Assembly: GCF_949628265.1 (NCBI RefSeq)
Contig: NC_088788.1
Span: 7,564,001 to 7,628,000 of the forward strand
DNA length: 64,000 nt
DNA from: Cloeon dipterum
Lineage: Eukaryota; Arthropoda; Insecta; Ephemeroptera; Baetidae
Direction of reading: 5' to 3'
Shown: one piece after another, positions 23,390 to 35,412 of the stretch
Layout of the letters: every line of letters begins with the position of its first letter
How positions within the stretch are numbered: position 1 is the first letter of the stretch
The notes under the pieces: model-generated
The model's input: the letters and a program-made list of their open reading frames with translations, nothing else
What the model was told of the DNA's origin: nothing
Databases searched by the model: none
Translations under genes and position numbers: made by a program

Positions 23390-26150
23390 GGCGGCGTCTT
23401 GGTCCCCTTGAGTGGAACGGCGATTTGTCCACTCCATTAACTCAAATTTTATAGACAGTTGTTTGTCTGATTCGATATGTCCAAATTTTTCAAATAAACA
23501 TTCTTGAATTCGATATTCAATGCATTATTCTTTTAAAGTTAAAACTAACCACCAGGCAGCAGCAGTTTTATTCACCCATTTTTTTTATGCTATAAAAATA
23601 ATTAATACGATTTGTTGACTACAATTAGCAGCTGATTGTAATCAAACGAAATTTAATTTCAATAATTATGAAAGCTAGTTAAAATAACTTATGAGATTGC
23701 AGCTTTAAAAATAAGATTTTCCCATTTTTTCCTATGAGCATTTTTACTTTACCGGCCATTGTTTCGCTAAAATGGTATTTTTTGCATTAAACCATGGTCT
23801 TTTAATTTAAATTAGATAAAAAATTAGTGGGGATTTTCCGCATTATTTATAAATTATTTATTTTTTAAATAATTTCAAAATTTTGTATGAAAAGAGGACC
23901 CTCTTTGCCAAGATAAAATTAATCCGAATAAGTAATTTTTGAAATTCTCACCTCAAATCAAATAACTTGACTCCTGATTAGATTCATTTAGTAATTTTCA
24001 ACACAATGACAATGTTATTTTCATGTTTATTCCTCCTTGCTGGTTATATCGAAGATTTTTTCACTTCCTTTCCAATTTATAATTTTCATTTTTTAAATAA
24101 GGAGTGATATATCTCTAGTATTCACTCTGGTACTTCATGAATGTGTGCACGCAGAGAGTGCGGAGACTGCGGAATATGAAATAATTTTTATTTTTTTAAT
24201 GATACTTAATAGCCCAAAACACCTTTTTTCCCACAAGTTTTAGATCTCTTCAAGAGGTACCGAAATCTGGCAAGGAAATTTAGTCAAGAAGCGCTGTAAA
24301 TTTAATTTTAACTGTAGTAAAGGTGATTATTTCACATTGTTGATCAAATTGGTACAACGACTGTAATACAACTTTGATCAACAACCGCTCATTGCAGTAT
24401 GAAAGGATGATATATATATATGAAAATCGACCTTGCTTGGATCGTACTTTTCCATACATTGTTTACAAATGGCATTGCAACCAGTAATTAATATTTTATT
24501 TTAAATTTTTAATAAATCACGCGTTTTAAGGCCTACTAATCAACCCAATTTGGACCAATTAAATTAAAGGCGATGATTTTAAAAATAAATAGATTGCAAC
24601 ATGCACTGTTAATTCTCGCCACGAGGTAAGTCTCGTGAGTCAGAGTCGAGTGCAGTTCGTGGAAGTGTTGCATTATACACGCGAGTGGCGTGAATATGCA
24701 AATTGAACTTGAGGAGTGAATCGGCCGGCCGCTGCGTCAAGGATGCACGACAGGACGTCTGCTGCGGCTTGTTTTCCAACGCACACGCCGACGCTCAGCT
24801 GGCCCCTGCTTTCCTCCGAGACAGTCTATTTTACGTAACAACAATGAGGATATCCTCACCGCAAAGCCCAGGAAACATAATCGTGGAATTAAAGGCGCTT
24901 GAGTAGGATCATCAAACTCGGTTTTAAACGAATTTCTTTTTATTAATACAACGTTAATTAAAGAGAAATTTATAACCAAGAATTTAGAATCGATCTAAAA
25001 AATTTCCAGGATTATAATAATGAGAGAGTTGTTGTTTATTGCGGAAAAATCACAAATTTCAGCAATAAAAGATGCGTACCACGTGAAAACCTCGTGAGCT
25101 AAATTTGTAAAACACCCTGAAAACAAAAATGAAATAAATATTGTCTTAAAATTACCAAATTAATGGAAGTTTACCGCTTATAAGGTGCTCATTGGTCAAA
25201 GAATTAAAAATAAACATACACATTTTAATTGAATTTAATATACAGTCTCGTCTTTAACTTACGTGTGAGTGAGTGAGTGAGGGAGAGAGAAGGGGGTAAG
25301 GAGTTCTAGAATAAACATTTTCTCAGGCTTAAAAAACCCTACTCATTTCTCTTCTATTTTATTTTATAAAAAAATATTCACTTCTGTTAGCAACTTGGGA
25401 AGCTCTATTTTGGTCTGGTCATTATCATTAATTTTTTATTATTTATCCCATGTAAGGCCGGGTGTCGATTAAAATGATGGTCACTGACGCAAGTTAGAAA
25501 AACCGAATGGGATTTCCGACATAGCCACCGAGAGGTTTTTTCCGCTTGTTAGAATAACAAAAGCATTAGGGTTGGTTATTTTAAATGATCAAACAATTTT
25601 TCCTTTGCTTCCAATTTACTTTTGACTCGATCAAAACTGTCTAAATCCTGATAGCCCATTTGAAGATCTACATTGTCAGAGCGTAGAAGATTTGTCTGCA
25701 AAAATGATATATTTCAGGCTAAATGTAAACAAATAATAACGCTTTTGTCAACTTTGGATTATGAAAAATCAATTTAGCTATTTTAGCTATATTCATCAGA
25801 AATTCAGCTTCAAATCGCAAATTTCTCGTCGTTTTGGGTGCATTTTATTCAATTTTCATATTTTTTTTAGCAGAAATAAGTTCATCCCAAGGGAAATTTG
25901 CAAGTGAAACCATCAAAGCTATTTAAAAGAATGTTAAAGAAGCGCAGTATAATTGGCAAAATAATTGTTTAAATATTATATAAAACTGAATAAAATTTCA
26001 AACCCTAAAGATCATGCTAACAGCAGCAAAAGGCTCCGATTACAAAAGGGTTGGGGATGTTGGGGCTGTTGAACTGACGGTGACGTCAAAGTGGTCGCGG
26101 CGCAATGCTTAAAAACGCGGCGAGCGACCCGAGCGAGCCGAGTCAGCGCC
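23390..26150. other. Intergenic spacer
   Basis: AT-rich, without a supported gene. An AATAAA at about 23494 probably ends the OBP transcript. A (GTGA)n/GA-rich microsatellite lies at about 25263-25297. A moderately GC-richer patch at 24.60-24.90 kb has only short frames and no recognisable family. The last 120 bases are the promoter of clip protease 2. Confidence 0.5.
26035..26150 (+). promoter_or_regulatory. Promoter of clip protease 2
   Basis: Shares blocks with the promoter of the tandem paralogue at 30.9 kb: gggttgggg, gggctg.tgaa, ggtgacgtca (TGACGTCA at 26081-26088), a TATA-like cttaaaaacg (about 26108-26117) and gagtcagcgcc immediately before the ATG. The rest is diverged, so these blocks are candidates for selected sites. 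Confidence 0.55.
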
Positions 26151-28855
26151 ATGTACACGTCCAAGCTGGTCGTCCTGTTCGCCACCGCCGCCGCACTCAC
26201 TTCTGCACGTAAGTCCGACCTTCCTCAGCATGGTGCAAAACAGATTTTATAAAAGAAACACTTAAATTTTATGTCCGATCTAGTTAAATTAAAATTTCAG
26301 ATTTCCCTGTCCCACCAAACGTGATTAAAAAATATTTTTACTGGAAATTCTCTTTCTTAATATAATAGCTCAGGGAATTCCAGGCTTTTTAAGTAATAAA
26401 AAATGATTCTCAGTTCAATTTTTTTCCTTTAAATGTGTAATTGTATTAATTAATGTTAATTTTACGCAGAAGTTAATTTTTTCCCTTAATTCGCAGAGCG
26501 ATATGACCTGAACGAGGGAAGCGAATGCCTCAGCCCTGACAATAAGCCAGGGGTGTGCGTGTTTCTGCAGCAGTGTCCCCATCTGCTGTACCACGTGCAG
26601 CAATCGCGGATGCCAGGAGGCCAAAACTCGGTCCAACTGTTGCGGAGGTCGCTTTGTCGCTTTTACGGAAGAGACCCTGTCGTCTGCTGCGAGTCCACAG
26701 GTGGCTCGACGCCACCGACCAACGAAAATGACCTGTTAGTACTCAAAATCTTTTTATTTTTCATTTGATGCAGATGCAGAATAGAATATCATCGTTGATT
26801 TTCTTCCAGGTATTTAAAATACATGAGAAATTAAATTTTCGTAACATTCAAAATATGGATTTTTAATTTGTTACTTGTTTAAAAAATTAAAATTATTAAG
26901 GATGAGCGGTTCTGTTTGTTAAATAAGTTTCACGGTCTTTCTGTGGTTTCAAAATTTATCTGTTTATTCAAGGTCCTCCCAGGCAAAAACAGGAATTGTT
27001 GCGCACAAAAATATAAACCTGCTTCCAAAGAATTGTGGCGACACGTTCCACAGCAGTATCGTGGGAGGCAGAATGGCCGGCCTTACTGAACATCCCTGGC
27101 TCGCTGCCCTCGTGTACAGAACAAGTAAGATGTTTTAATATGTTTATTTAAAGATCAAAATAACCAGTTTTTAATTAAACTCGGTGCGGTTGGTATATAG
27201 ACAGCAGGAATCCAACCGCAAGACCACGCAGAGTTGAAAAAAACCTGTTAGCTTTTATATAATATGCAATTGAATATTGTCTGTGACAAAGGTCAATGAA
27301 ATTTATTCAATATTTTCACTTTATCTTTAATTGATGTATAAGCTCTTATAGTGTTCGAAGCTGCCAACAGATAGCGCCACCGTATACTTTCGTAATAAAT
27401 TTAATTTTAAGGCACTTCCGCTACGATTTCAGACTCAATCCTGTCACTGTGCATTCTTCACTTAATTACATTTTCTTTTGACGTGCTGAAAACCAAAATC
27501 AGTCCATCCATTCGCCGTTGAAACGTTGGAAAAGATTTTATATTTCAAAAAATTGTTTTTCGTGATTCTACGGCGATTAGGTGAACCGATTTTGGTTTTC
27601 AGCACGTAAAAAGAAAGCATATTAAGTGAAGAATGCACAGTAGCTAGATTAAGTCAGAAATCACAGCGATGCCTTAAAATAAAAATTATTGCCCAAGAAT
27701 ACGGTGGTGCCATCAGTTGGCTGCTTCCAACACTAATGGCTTATTTAACTGGCTCTTTCAAAACAATTGAAATTTGGCCTTTAGTTTGTAAACAGTACTC
27801 TAAATTCATTCTAATTTTTTATTTTCCACATTAATAAAATTATTGCTTTCACAGGAAATGGCCAGGAGGTGCTGTGCGGCGGCGCTTTGATCAACAATCG
27901 CTACGTGCTGACGGCGGCCCACTGCATCAAAGTGCCGTACGGCAATCAATTGTAATTTGTATCCGTGAATAATTCAAATCATATTAAAAAAATTGAATTC
28001 CTCAGGGTTTCGGTGCGGCTAGGCGAGCACAATTTGGTGACAGAGAAGGACTGTTATAAAGACGCCAAGGGTGTGGAGAAATGCGCCGATCCACCGCTCA
28101 CGGTGCTCGTCGAGAGCGCCAAAGCGCACGAAAAGTACGGCGGCGTCGACAGGTTCAACGACATCGGCCTCGTCAGGCTGGAGAGAAACGTGCCTTTCAC
28201 AAGTAAAAATCGGAAAATAGCTGAATATAGTTAACATATATTTCAATTATTATTTTTATTTTATTTTGACTCATAAATTCGTCAATTGTAATTAACATAA
28301 GAAAATATTAATTTCGCTTCAATTGATTTCACAGATTACACAAAGCCGGTGTGCCTGCCCTTATCGGATACCCTGCTAAAATCGAGCTTCGCAGGATCCA
28401 TCCATGAAATTGCTGGCTGGGGACGCACTGAAAATTGTAATTTTTTAACTTAAATTGTTTAAGAATCAGCATTCTGATTATGGTACAATTTTCTAGCGTC
28501 ATCGAGTGATGTTAAGCTGAAAGTAAGCCTTAGAGTCTTCGAAAACGACCGATGTGCCGCCCAATACCGGGTTTTGTACCCTAGTGTAAAGTTGGACTCG
28601 AGTCAGTTGTGTGCCGGTGGAGAACAGGGTAGGGATTCGTGCAGTGGTGACAGTGGGGGCCCCCTCGTCGCCCAGAATGGAAAATGGTATTTTTTTATAT
28701 TCATTTTTATCCATCTTTAAAGGTGATATTTTTACAGGTTCGTGACGGGAGTTGTGTCATATGGACCGCGGAACTGCGGCACGCAGGATTTACCTGGAAT
28801 TTACACCAGGGTCACTTCCTTCCTGCCCTGGATTTTGGACAACCTCAAACCCTGA
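26151..28855 (+). CDS. Clip-domain serine protease 2, altered activation site
   Basis: Secreted clip-domain protease and tandem paralogue of the next gene. Exons: 26151-26208, 26497-26734, 26973-27124, 27855-27951, 28006-28202, 28335-28436, 28497-28686, 28738-28855; 383 codons in frame. A signal peptide ([19 protein letters not shown]) precedes a six-Cys clip domain (EC..VC..QCP..LC..VCC). The protease domain has LTAAHC, NDIGLV and GDSGGP, with DSCSGDSGG giving Asp in the S1 pocket (trypsin-like). The extra disulfide pair [12 protein letters not shown] typical of this clip-protease group is present. The residues before IVGG are HSS, not the expected Arg or Lys as in the paralogue (HVR), so activation by a trypsin-like upstream enzyme is doubtful while the triad is intact. 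Intron 3 carries a fold-back element. Confidence 0.88.
27349..27735. mobile_element. Fold-back MITE, Tc1/mariner-like (protease 2 intron 3)
   Basis: Arms of about 150 bp, left 27351-27505 and right about 27580-27733, are imperfect inverted copies. They share gtgtt-gaagc, gcgccaccgtat/ggcaccaccgtat, ctgtgcattcttcacttaat and gtgctgaaaaccaaaatc. Both outer ends are flanked by TA, matching the TA target of Tc1/mariner elements. There is no transposase. Arm divergence suggests an old insertion. Confidence 0.65.
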
Positions 28856-29148
28856 TGCTTTTTCGTATGTTTTTTTGCTATGTAAACACTGTTCTACTGA
28901 TGTTAAAAGGGTCATGGGGATATTATAAGAAGGTCGGCTATGTTTTTTTGTGTGTGTCTGATTTTTTAGAAAACAAACTACTAATGAATTACGTAATTTG
29001 AAGATTTGTGACAACTTAAAACTGTCTGAAACCGTCTAACTGCATTTAAGAGTGAACTGGCAAATATTGAAATTTTCAAAAGTTTCTCTTTATGAGTTCT
29101 AAAGAAAAAATGTTAATTTATTAACGTTGAAATTTGATTTGTTCGGAC

Positions 29149-29414
29149 CAGTGGGATCCAGATATGCGACAAAATTGGTTCGCACTGCGCAGATCCAAGA
29201 TGGCGTCTGATTGTGGGAAACAAAAAGCTCTCTTTGGATTGCCGTACGAGTGTCAAGAGTTTGTTTTTGCGATTCAAAAGACACAATTAGTACAATTAAT
29301 GCAAATTATGTCACAATATATTGACGAAAACTTGGTTCTTTTCGCGTGAACGTTTTTTGCGCCATACTCCACCGGACGCCATATCTGCGCGTCGCACGAA
29401 TCTAATCCCCGCTG
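29149..29414. mobile_element. hAT-type MITE, copy 2
   Basis: Runs from CAGTGGGATCCAGAT to a right end whose reverse complement is CAGCGGGGATTAGAT, giving terminal inverted repeats of about 15 bp. A perfect 8-bp target duplication gttcggac flanks it (29141-29148, 29415-29422). This is the copy that best defines the ends of the family. Confidence 0.88.
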
Positions 29415-30867
29415 GTTCGGACGAAATTTTACAATTTAGCATACTATATCCTCTGAAATGTTCACAAAATTTGTAACATTTTGACGAATATTTTTCAATT
29501 TACTGTTTTTGTGATCCGAATTTCAATTTCAAATTTTCCTTTATTTATTAAGTGGAAATATTTACAATGACTTTTGAATGGTTGTCAAGATCAAATTTAA
29601 GAAATATCATCGCATTACAAAAACCGAGATAATTGATGATTTATAAGCCATTTTTCATTCAGAAATATTTTCCCATAAAATTTGTACCCTACAAGTGAGC
29701 AAATACCTTTAAAAAGGTATTGGACATTTATTTGGACCGAGGGAAATCCCAATTTAGATTAATTTCCATATAAAATAACTTACATTTTTTCTTGTAAATA
29801 TCTAAATCCTAACTAAGATAATAAACTAAGGGAATAAAATTTTGTGTAAAATTACAGTACTGCAAAAAACATAAAATGTGATTTAATCGGCAATAAAAAA
29901 ATAACAGACTAAACCTAAAAGGACGTGTTTTTTCAACCAAAAATGGCACAAAATCATCTGCTAATATGGATTAGATACAAATACGGGCAAACCTTTAATT
30001 GACAAAAGATAAGTTTTTGTAATTTAGAATTGCACAAGCAGCGTTTACACAATTAACGTCAAACTGGACCTGACAGAATAAAATGGAGAAAGCATCGCTG
30101 ACAATTATTTTAATAAAAAACAAAAACAGAACAGGTCATTTTCTGACGTGCATTTTCTAATAAGCTTATCTGAAATCTTGAGTACAAGATAACAATTAAA
30201 ATGACTAAGAGACCGTGCAAAATAGTACTCTGTGTTAAGACAAAATTTATCTTCAATATAAACAGAGCATACAAATTTGTTTAAAAATATTATTTAACCC
30301 TCAAAGCATAATAATATATAATTTTGCCCTGTGAATAATCCTGAAGCGTTAAAATAATTAAATGATGTTTAAAATAACTTTAAAATTGCGGAAATTGCAC
30401 TTAAACTTGCGAAATTAAGTAACCAAACTATTTTAAATATCTCAAGTGTAATTTCCGCTCTGCTTATTTATCAATAAAATAATTTGGAAACATAAATAAT
30501 GATTTTCTTACTAAAAAATGTACACCCATGGGATATTGTATCACGCAGAGAAGAATAATTGATCGTTAGTAATTAATCAGATTTAATTTAAATCCTTTAT
30601 ACCCTAAGATGGCGAAGAATTTAACCTTTCCCTTTTACGGCGAGTGACGATTAGGAGGATGCCAACAGACTCGCGGCATTGTCCAGCGCAAAGAGACAAA
30701 TTAATCGCGCACGGGATTTCCGAGAGACCTATGGCCGGCGAAGAATTTACCGCTTTCAACACACTCACACACACACACGAAACCCGATGAAAAAGCACCT
30801 TGCGAGAAGACGTGAAAGAGATATCGCATGATTTCGAGAAGGCCTTGCCGGCCAGTTCCGTTTACTC

Positions 30868-31016
30868 AAGGGTTGGGGGCGTCAGGGCTGCTGAATGGAG
30901 GGTGACGTCACAGCCAGTCACAGGCGCGCGCGGCGGCGGTCTGGGTTCCCCCCCAGGTGGCGCCGCGGCGGCACTTAAAACGGCGGCGTGTGGCAGGAGC
31001 GAACCGAGTCAGCGCC
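30868..31016 (+). promoter_or_regulatory. Promoter of clip protease 3
   Basis: Homologous to the promoter at 26.0 kb: gggttggggg, gggctgctgaa, ggtgacgtca (TGACGTCA at 30903-30910), a TATA-like cttaaaacgg (about 30974-30983) and gagtcagcgcc before the ATG. About 40 extra GC-rich bases separate the CRE from the TATA-like box. Confidence 0.55.
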
Positions 31017-34000
31017 ATGTACACGTCCAAGCTGGTCGTCCTGTTCGCCTCCGTCGCCGCTCTCACCTTGGCACGTAAGTCCAACCTTCCTCTCAGTCCA
31101 AATAACACCTGGCTCTAGGTCAAAGGCACGTCACGATCGATCCTTTTAAATTATTTCGTGCCAGTTGCCAATTCACGATCTCGAAACAGTTCTGTAAAAA
31201 TGGGAGCAATTTAATTTTAAGACTAAATTGCTATTTTGAAATTTTGTTTCTTTCAATTTGAACTTGGGTGTTTTATTTTAAAAAATGCTTGAGCAGCCCA
31301 AGCCGCATTTTGTTTATTTTTCTTTTTTATATCTGCGGAAAATTCTGCTTGGAACCGGTTTTATTGATGCACTCAGAGCGAACAGAATAAGAGAAGGAGC
31401 AGTTAATTCATAAAGGGTTTTTGTGTCACTGTGTTTATTTCAAAATAGATTTTAGATTCGCTGTGGAACTTTCTCACAGCGAACACACAAATTTTAGTGT
31501 TGCAAAAATCTCTCAACAATTGATGCGAAATTAAAAAAAACAGCCTTTTGTTGAAGGTTGCTGGGAAATGCGCCACCACAGAGATGTATATGTATTATTT
31601 CATAATCTATTTATAGGAAATCTCCTGTTTTTTTCCGATTAGATGATTGTTGGTAATTTAAAATTCCACTGCTTAGATGTTTTCATTTACACGCGTGACG
31701 TGTTCTTTTAATTGAAAGATATTGTCTTTGTATTTTTAATTTTTTTAAGCGTTTTAATCTCGAGAAGCTTCTATTTGTTACAATAATTCTCTTTAATAAA
31801 AAATTTCGAGCTAAAAATCTACTTTAAACATGATTCGGAAGCGACAAAAAACCGACCGCAGAGCATTATTCATCTCTTTGATGTGTCCGCAGAAACCCTG
31901 CTTTCTGCTCGAAACCGGTTCGTAATTGCTCAGGAAGATGAGAGTGAGGGACGCGCAGCAATTTATTTTCTGTGTAAAATGATTCACAACACTGCACTCT
32001 CATCCTTTCATAATTTCGGCTTTTTCGTTTGAAGATTTAATAATTTTTTAATTCAAGTTCTTACAAATCTTCTCTCAAGAAGCAAAAAGTAGCTTTTTTT
32101 CTTCTTGTTTAATCGATTTTAATGAAGGTAGTACTAATTTAGGCGACTATGTGTGTACAAATCAGGTATTCCAGCAAATTTTATTTAAAACGAAAAAGAT
32201 TTTTTAATTTAAATCATTTCCCCGCGGATTCAACGTTTGGTTAAAAGCTTTTAAATAAAAATAAATTTACCAATAATTTTCTCCCTTTTCAGAGCGGTAT
32301 GACCTGGGTGAGGGAAGCGAGTGCTTCAGCCCTGAAGGGTCGCCAGGAGTGTGCACGCAACTGCGGCAGTGTCCAGCGCTGTTGGCTCATCTGGATCGAT
32401 CTCGGCGTCCCGGCAACCAAAACTCGATCCGGCTGCTGCAGCAGTCGCTGTGCGGCTTCGACGGTAGCAACCCCGTCGTCTGCTGCGTCGGACGCGTGTC
32501 CGGTAACAGTCCCAGCGGCTCCTCACGACCCGGTGGGCCTGGCAAACTCGTTGTTTGGACACCAAAACCCAACAATGCCCAGTAAGTATACCACAATTAA
32601 TTAACTTTCTTTAAATATGTGCTACATAATTTTATCTAAAAATATAACTTTTATATTAATAATTTTAATTTAATTAAAAATTATTACATTTCTATTTGTA
32701 GGATATTTTAGATTAAAATATTTAGCTATATATTTTATAAAATTTGAGATGCACTTTGCGAGAGATAGTCAAAGTCAATTTAAATAAATATTAATTCTTT
32801 TAATACTTTAAATAATATCTTATCCATGTCTCATTATCTCCTAAACGTTAACGTGTTTGATATACACTCGATATACGTGCTAATAATAATTAATTAATAA
32901 CGGATACCTTATGCTGTGAGATGCACGTTTCTTTAATTTTGCTCTTTTATTTTTCTTCACGATTTTATTCATTTTTTTATGAAATTTAATCTTATTTGGA
33001 CTAGTAAACAGAAATTTCTGTTAAAATGAATCGAAAATATTTAACCCAAATTAAAATACAATTCTTTAACAAGTTCAAACTCAAATCAATTACAATTATT
33101 TTCTGTTTTTTTCTTCAGATCTCCATCGCCGGCTAAAACAGGCATTTTGGCGCACAAAAACGCAAATCTGCTTCCAGTGGATTGCGGCGATTCGTTCCAC
33201 GTCCGAATCGTGGGCGGAAGAAAGGCCGACATGGGCGAACACCCCTGGCTCGCAGCTCTCGAGTACGAAACGAGTGAGTAAATCAGTCAAGATTTTATGA
33301 TTTTAAATTTATTTCTTAATAAAAATCCGTGCTATCGCAAACAGACATCCGGCCGCAAAACCACGGTGTTGAAAGACATCAACCGACACTTGCTGGCTCA
33401 TTTCTTGTAATTTGAATGTGTGTCACTTGACAAAAGGTCAATGGAACTTAACATTTTTAATTTCAGTAAAACTTAAGAGGGATTTGAATTTGAAGACCGT
33501 CTTTCATGAAGTTTCTGAGCACACCAATCGATTCTTGAGGGTCAAATTGGGCAAAGTGGATATTTTTGCCGACCAAAAAGTGCAGCGCGACGTGCGTAGC
33601 ACAAGTAGAACTTTTTTTTCCCGCCAAAACGATAGAGGAACCTATATGCGAGAACTGCGCATGCGTCAGAACTGGTGTGGCGTCACGTCAGCTGCTAGCA
33701 GCCGGTGGTCGGCGTGTGCAAGCTCTGACGCATGCGCATTTCTCACTTAAAGGTTCATATTTTTGGCGGTAAAAAAGTTCTACTTGTGCTACGCACGTCG
33801 CGCTGGACTTTTTGGTCGGAAAAATATCCATTTTACCTATTTCGACCCTCATGAATCGATTGGTGCGCTCAGAAACTTCGTCAAAGACGGTCTTTAATAT
33901 TTTTTAATTTAAATTATTAATTGTTTATGGTGGTAAATTTATGCTAATTTTAGTGCTACAGTCCTATTCTAAATTTTAGGAAATTATATTTAATTAAATC

Positions 34001-35412
34001 AAATTCTGCCACAATAGGAAGAGGCCAGCAGGTGCTGTGTGGTGGTTCCCTGATCAACGAGCGCTATGTCCTGACGGCGGCCCACTGCATCCAAGTGCCG
34101 TACGGCAATAAATTGTAATTTCACACCGTGAATAATTAAAATCATATTAATAATGAAATTCCTCAGGATTTCAGTGCGGCTAGGCGAACACAATTTGGTG
34201 ACGGCGAGGGACTGTTATAAAACCGCCAAGGGTGTGGAGAAATGCGCCGATCCGCCGCTCTCGGTGCCCATTGAGAGCGTGAAGGTGCACGAAAAGTACG
34301 GCGGCGTCGACAGGCACAATGACATTGGCCTCATCAGGCTGAAGAGGAAGGTGCCTGCCACAAGTACGAAATGGAAATTAAATTATTAACAAAAAAAGAT
34401 AAATTAATTGCTAAAAATTTATCAGCTCCTGCATAATAAATTCAAATTTTTATTAAATATTGGAGGATTGTTAACGGACCCTTAAAAGACATGACCATAA
34501 CGTGAATTTTCACTTTTAATTTCACAGGTTACGTAAAGCCGGTGTGCCTGCCCTTGTCGGATAACCTGTTCAGATCAACCTTCATTGGATCTAACCAAGA
34601 AGTTGCTGGCTGGGGACGTACCGAAAATTGTGAGTGTTTTATTATGATCAATTATATCATCTAGAAAAATCTTGGAACGTAATTGTCTCATTGGCCCATA
34701 GCGATACTTTAGTTTTCAATGACATTTAATATTCAAGGCCAGATTTCATACAAAAATTCATTACTCATTCCTTATGCCAGCTGTCAGTTACGCAAATTGG
34801 AAGGTAGCAGACCAATAAATTGCACCGCTTTGTAATTTTAAATGCACAGATCTATCCATGCTATTTAAAAATCCTTAGAAAATGATTTTCACGAGTTAAT
34901 TTGAATGAAAACATAAATTTAATCCATTTCCCGTTTAATGTAAATAATTCTTCGTTGCCTGCACAATTTTTCGATACATGTTTTCTAAAAAAAATGTTTC
35001 GTACAGCAAATTTTATAAAATTCAATTTTTTTGTCAATTATCTAGCTCCTTCAAGCGATGTAAAGCTGAAAGTGGGCCTTTCCGTTATGGAAAACGAGCG
35101 GTGTGCAGCCCTGTACCGCGGTCCGCACCCTGAGGTGAAGCTGGACTCGAGCCAATTGTGCGCCGGTGGCGAAAAAGGAAAGGACTCGTGCGGCGGTGAC
35201 AGCGGCGGCCCCCTCGTCTTCGCCAGGGAAAACAAATGGTATCTTTTCCTGGTTTTGCTCTCCTCGAAATAGATCTGAAGGTTGATTTCTGCAGGTTCGT
35301 CACGGGAGTTGTGTCGTATGGACCGCGGAACTGCGGCACGCAGGATTTACCTGGAATTTACACCAGGGTCACCTCCTTCCTGCCCTGGATCATGGACAAT
35401 CTGAAACCCTGA
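31017..35412 (+). CDS. Clip-domain serine protease 3 (trypsin-like)
   Basis: Tandem paralogue of clip protease 2, with the same eight-exon structure: 31017-31074, 32293-32581, 33119-33273, 34018-34114, 34167-34363, 34528-34629, 35046-35238, 35295-35412; 402 codons in frame. The signal peptide [19 protein letters not shown] is nearly identical to that of the paralogue. The clip domain has six Cys (EC..VC..QCP..LC..VCC) followed by a Gly/Ser/Pro linker longer than in protease 2. The activation site is a normal HVR|IVGG (near 33208). Triad: [27 protein letters not shown] gives Asp in S1, so trypsin-like. Secreted to haemolymph by family precedent; cascade position unknown. A polyadenylation signal lies near 35490. 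Intron 3 carries a large fold-back element. Confidence 0.92.
33493..33895. mobile_element. Long fold-back MITE (protease 3 intron 3)
   Basis: Nearly perfect inverted arms of about 120-180 bp. The left arm begins aagaccgtcttt at 33493 and the right ends aaagacggtcttt at 33895. The arms share ccaatcgattc, gatatttttccgacca/gatatttttgccgacca and cgcgacgtgcgtagcacaag. The centre (about 33660-33740) also folds around gcgcatgcgtcag/ctgacgcatgcgc. No transposase and no clear target duplication found. Higher arm identity than the element in the paralogue's intron suggests younger age. Confidence 0.72.

Larger units (their letters stand above)
28856..31016. other. Intergenic spacer with a hAT MITE
   Basis: No supported gene. 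It contains hAT MITE copy 2 (29149-29414) and the promoter of clip protease 3 at the right end. The rest is AT-rich. A short CA repeat lies at about 30763-30778. Confidence 0.5.

Noticed and set aside
24600-24906. GC-richer patch with a 67-codon frame, considered as a small gene
   Set aside because: No splice-compatible partner exon, no signal peptide and no recognisable similarity.
25263-25297. GTGA/GA-rich run, considered as a regulatory GAGA-type element
   Set aside because: Simple microsatellite in a gene-poor spacer with no promoter next to it.
33566-33772. Short frames inside the protease 3 intron
   Set aside because: They are translations of the fold-back arms.
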